From Planctomycetota bacterium (GTDB lineage Bacteria > Planctomycetota > UBA1135 > UBA2386): 7,340 nucleotides of DNA. Where the stretch lies: NCBI GenBank assembly GCA_023433825.1, contig JAEYTU010000649.1, positions 1-7,340 of the forward strand, read 5' to 3'. The translations under genes were made by a program, and so were the position numbers. The notes beneath the pieces were generated by a model. The model saw nothing but the letters and a program-made list of their open reading frames with translations. It did no database searches and had not been told where the DNA came from. Numbering within the stretch: position 1 is the first letter of the stretch; each line of letters opens with the position of its first letter. Below, in pieces: positions 7,032 through 7,340 of this stretch.

Positions 7032-7059
7032 CGACGCGCCGAGCGCGCGCCGCGCGTCG
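7032..7059 (+). terminator. GC-rich hairpin after topA, possible terminator
   Basis: CGACGCGC (7032-7039) and GCGCGTCG (7052-7059) pair as an 8-bp stem around a 12-nt loop that is itself GC-rich. It begins 8 nt after the topA stop. No T-run follows, so it is not a classic rho-independent terminator. It may slow or partly end transcription, or stabilise the 3' end. GC-rich DNA gives such pairs by chance, so confidence is low. Confidence 0.3.
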
Positions 7060-7103
7060 CGGCTCTCGACGCCCTCATTCGTGCGGCCGATGATGCTCGC
7101 CCG

Positions 7104-7340
7104 ATGACCGCGACCAAGATCGACCCACGCCTGGACCTGTTCGCCGAGATCGAACGGCTGAAACGCGAACGCCGCGCGATCGTGCTGGCGCACTACTACC
7201 AGGACGCCGACATCCAAGACGTCGCCGACGCGCTCGGCGACTCGCTCGATCTCGCGAAGCGCGCTCGCGACGCCGACGACTGCGACGTCATCGTGTTCTG
7301 CGGCGTCCACTTCATGGCGGAGACGGCGAAGATCCTGAAC
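7104..7340 (+). CDS. nadA: Quinolinate synthase NadA, 5' part only (cut by window edge)
   Basis: The first 79 codons are present and the frame runs off the right edge. NadA condenses iminoaspartate with dihydroxyacetone phosphate to quinolinate, using a 4Fe-4S cluster, in de novo NAD synthesis. The signature is clear: I-V-L-A-H-Y-Y-Q (26-33) with substrate-site residues H30 and Y32, I-Q-D-V-A-D (37-42), G-D-S-L (45-48), and F-C-G-V-H-F-M-A-E-T (65-74). The cluster cysteines of known NadA proteins lie further downstream, outside the window; C60 and C66 are probably not ligands. ATG 7104 gives a normal N-terminus. Two earlier ATGs (7090 and 7093) are in other frames, and no good Shine-Dalgarno is visible. 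It follows topA by 79 bp on the same strand, so readthrough from the topA promoter is possible. The partner nadB/nadC genes are not in view. Confidence 0.95.
   Translation, partial: MTATKIDPRLDLFAEIERLKRERRAIVLAHYYQDADIQDVADALGDSLDLAKRARDADDCDVIVFCGVHFMAETAKILN

Noticed and set aside
6083..7117. Minus-strand open frame of 344 codons opposite the topA 3' end and start of nadA
   Set aside because: It is a shadow of TopA repeats and of the Lys-rich tail, which reads as Arg/Ala/Leu-rich on the other strand.

Overview
The window is G+C-rich bacterial DNA with dense coding and strong third-position G/C bias, seen as long antisense open frames on both strands. Gene content and style (a secreted FG-GAP/VCBS propeller protein, a long-form SppA with a Pro/Lys linker, a zinc-finger-less TopA with a lysine-rich tail) would fit a planctomycete or another high-G+C Gram-negative such as a myxobacterium. 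That placement is inference: no rRNA or other phylogenetic marker is present.

Layout. Positions 1-4153 are read on the minus strand and 4274-7340 on the plus strand, diverging from an intergenic region of about 200 bp. Going left from it on the minus strand there are: a possible 26-codon leader ORF (4153-4073); an orphan N4/N6-type DNA methyltransferase (4069-2852); a 611-residue SppA-type signal peptide peptidase (2781-946); and the start of an exported FG-GAP/VCBS repeat protein (900 to beyond position 1). Gaps of 70 and 45 bp and a shared strand make one transcription unit plausible. A GC-rich hairpin fills the last gap and touches the start codon of the repeat protein. Going right there are topA (4274-7024), with a good sigma70-like promoter and Shine-Dalgarno, and then the 5' end of nadA (7104 to beyond 7340) after 79 bp that hold a GC-rich hairpin.

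How the genes fit together. TopA (DNA supercoiling) and NadA (NAD biosynthesis) are housekeeping functions. SppA and the propeller protein are both predicted to act outside the cytoplasm. The methyltransferase has no restriction partner in view and is probably a solitary enzyme. No mobile element, CRISPR array, tRNA or rRNA was seen. I found no convincing new multi-gene system. The points most worth a second look are the in-frame stop/start junction before the methyltransferase, the hairpin at the start of the propeller gene, and the unusual TopA C-terminus.
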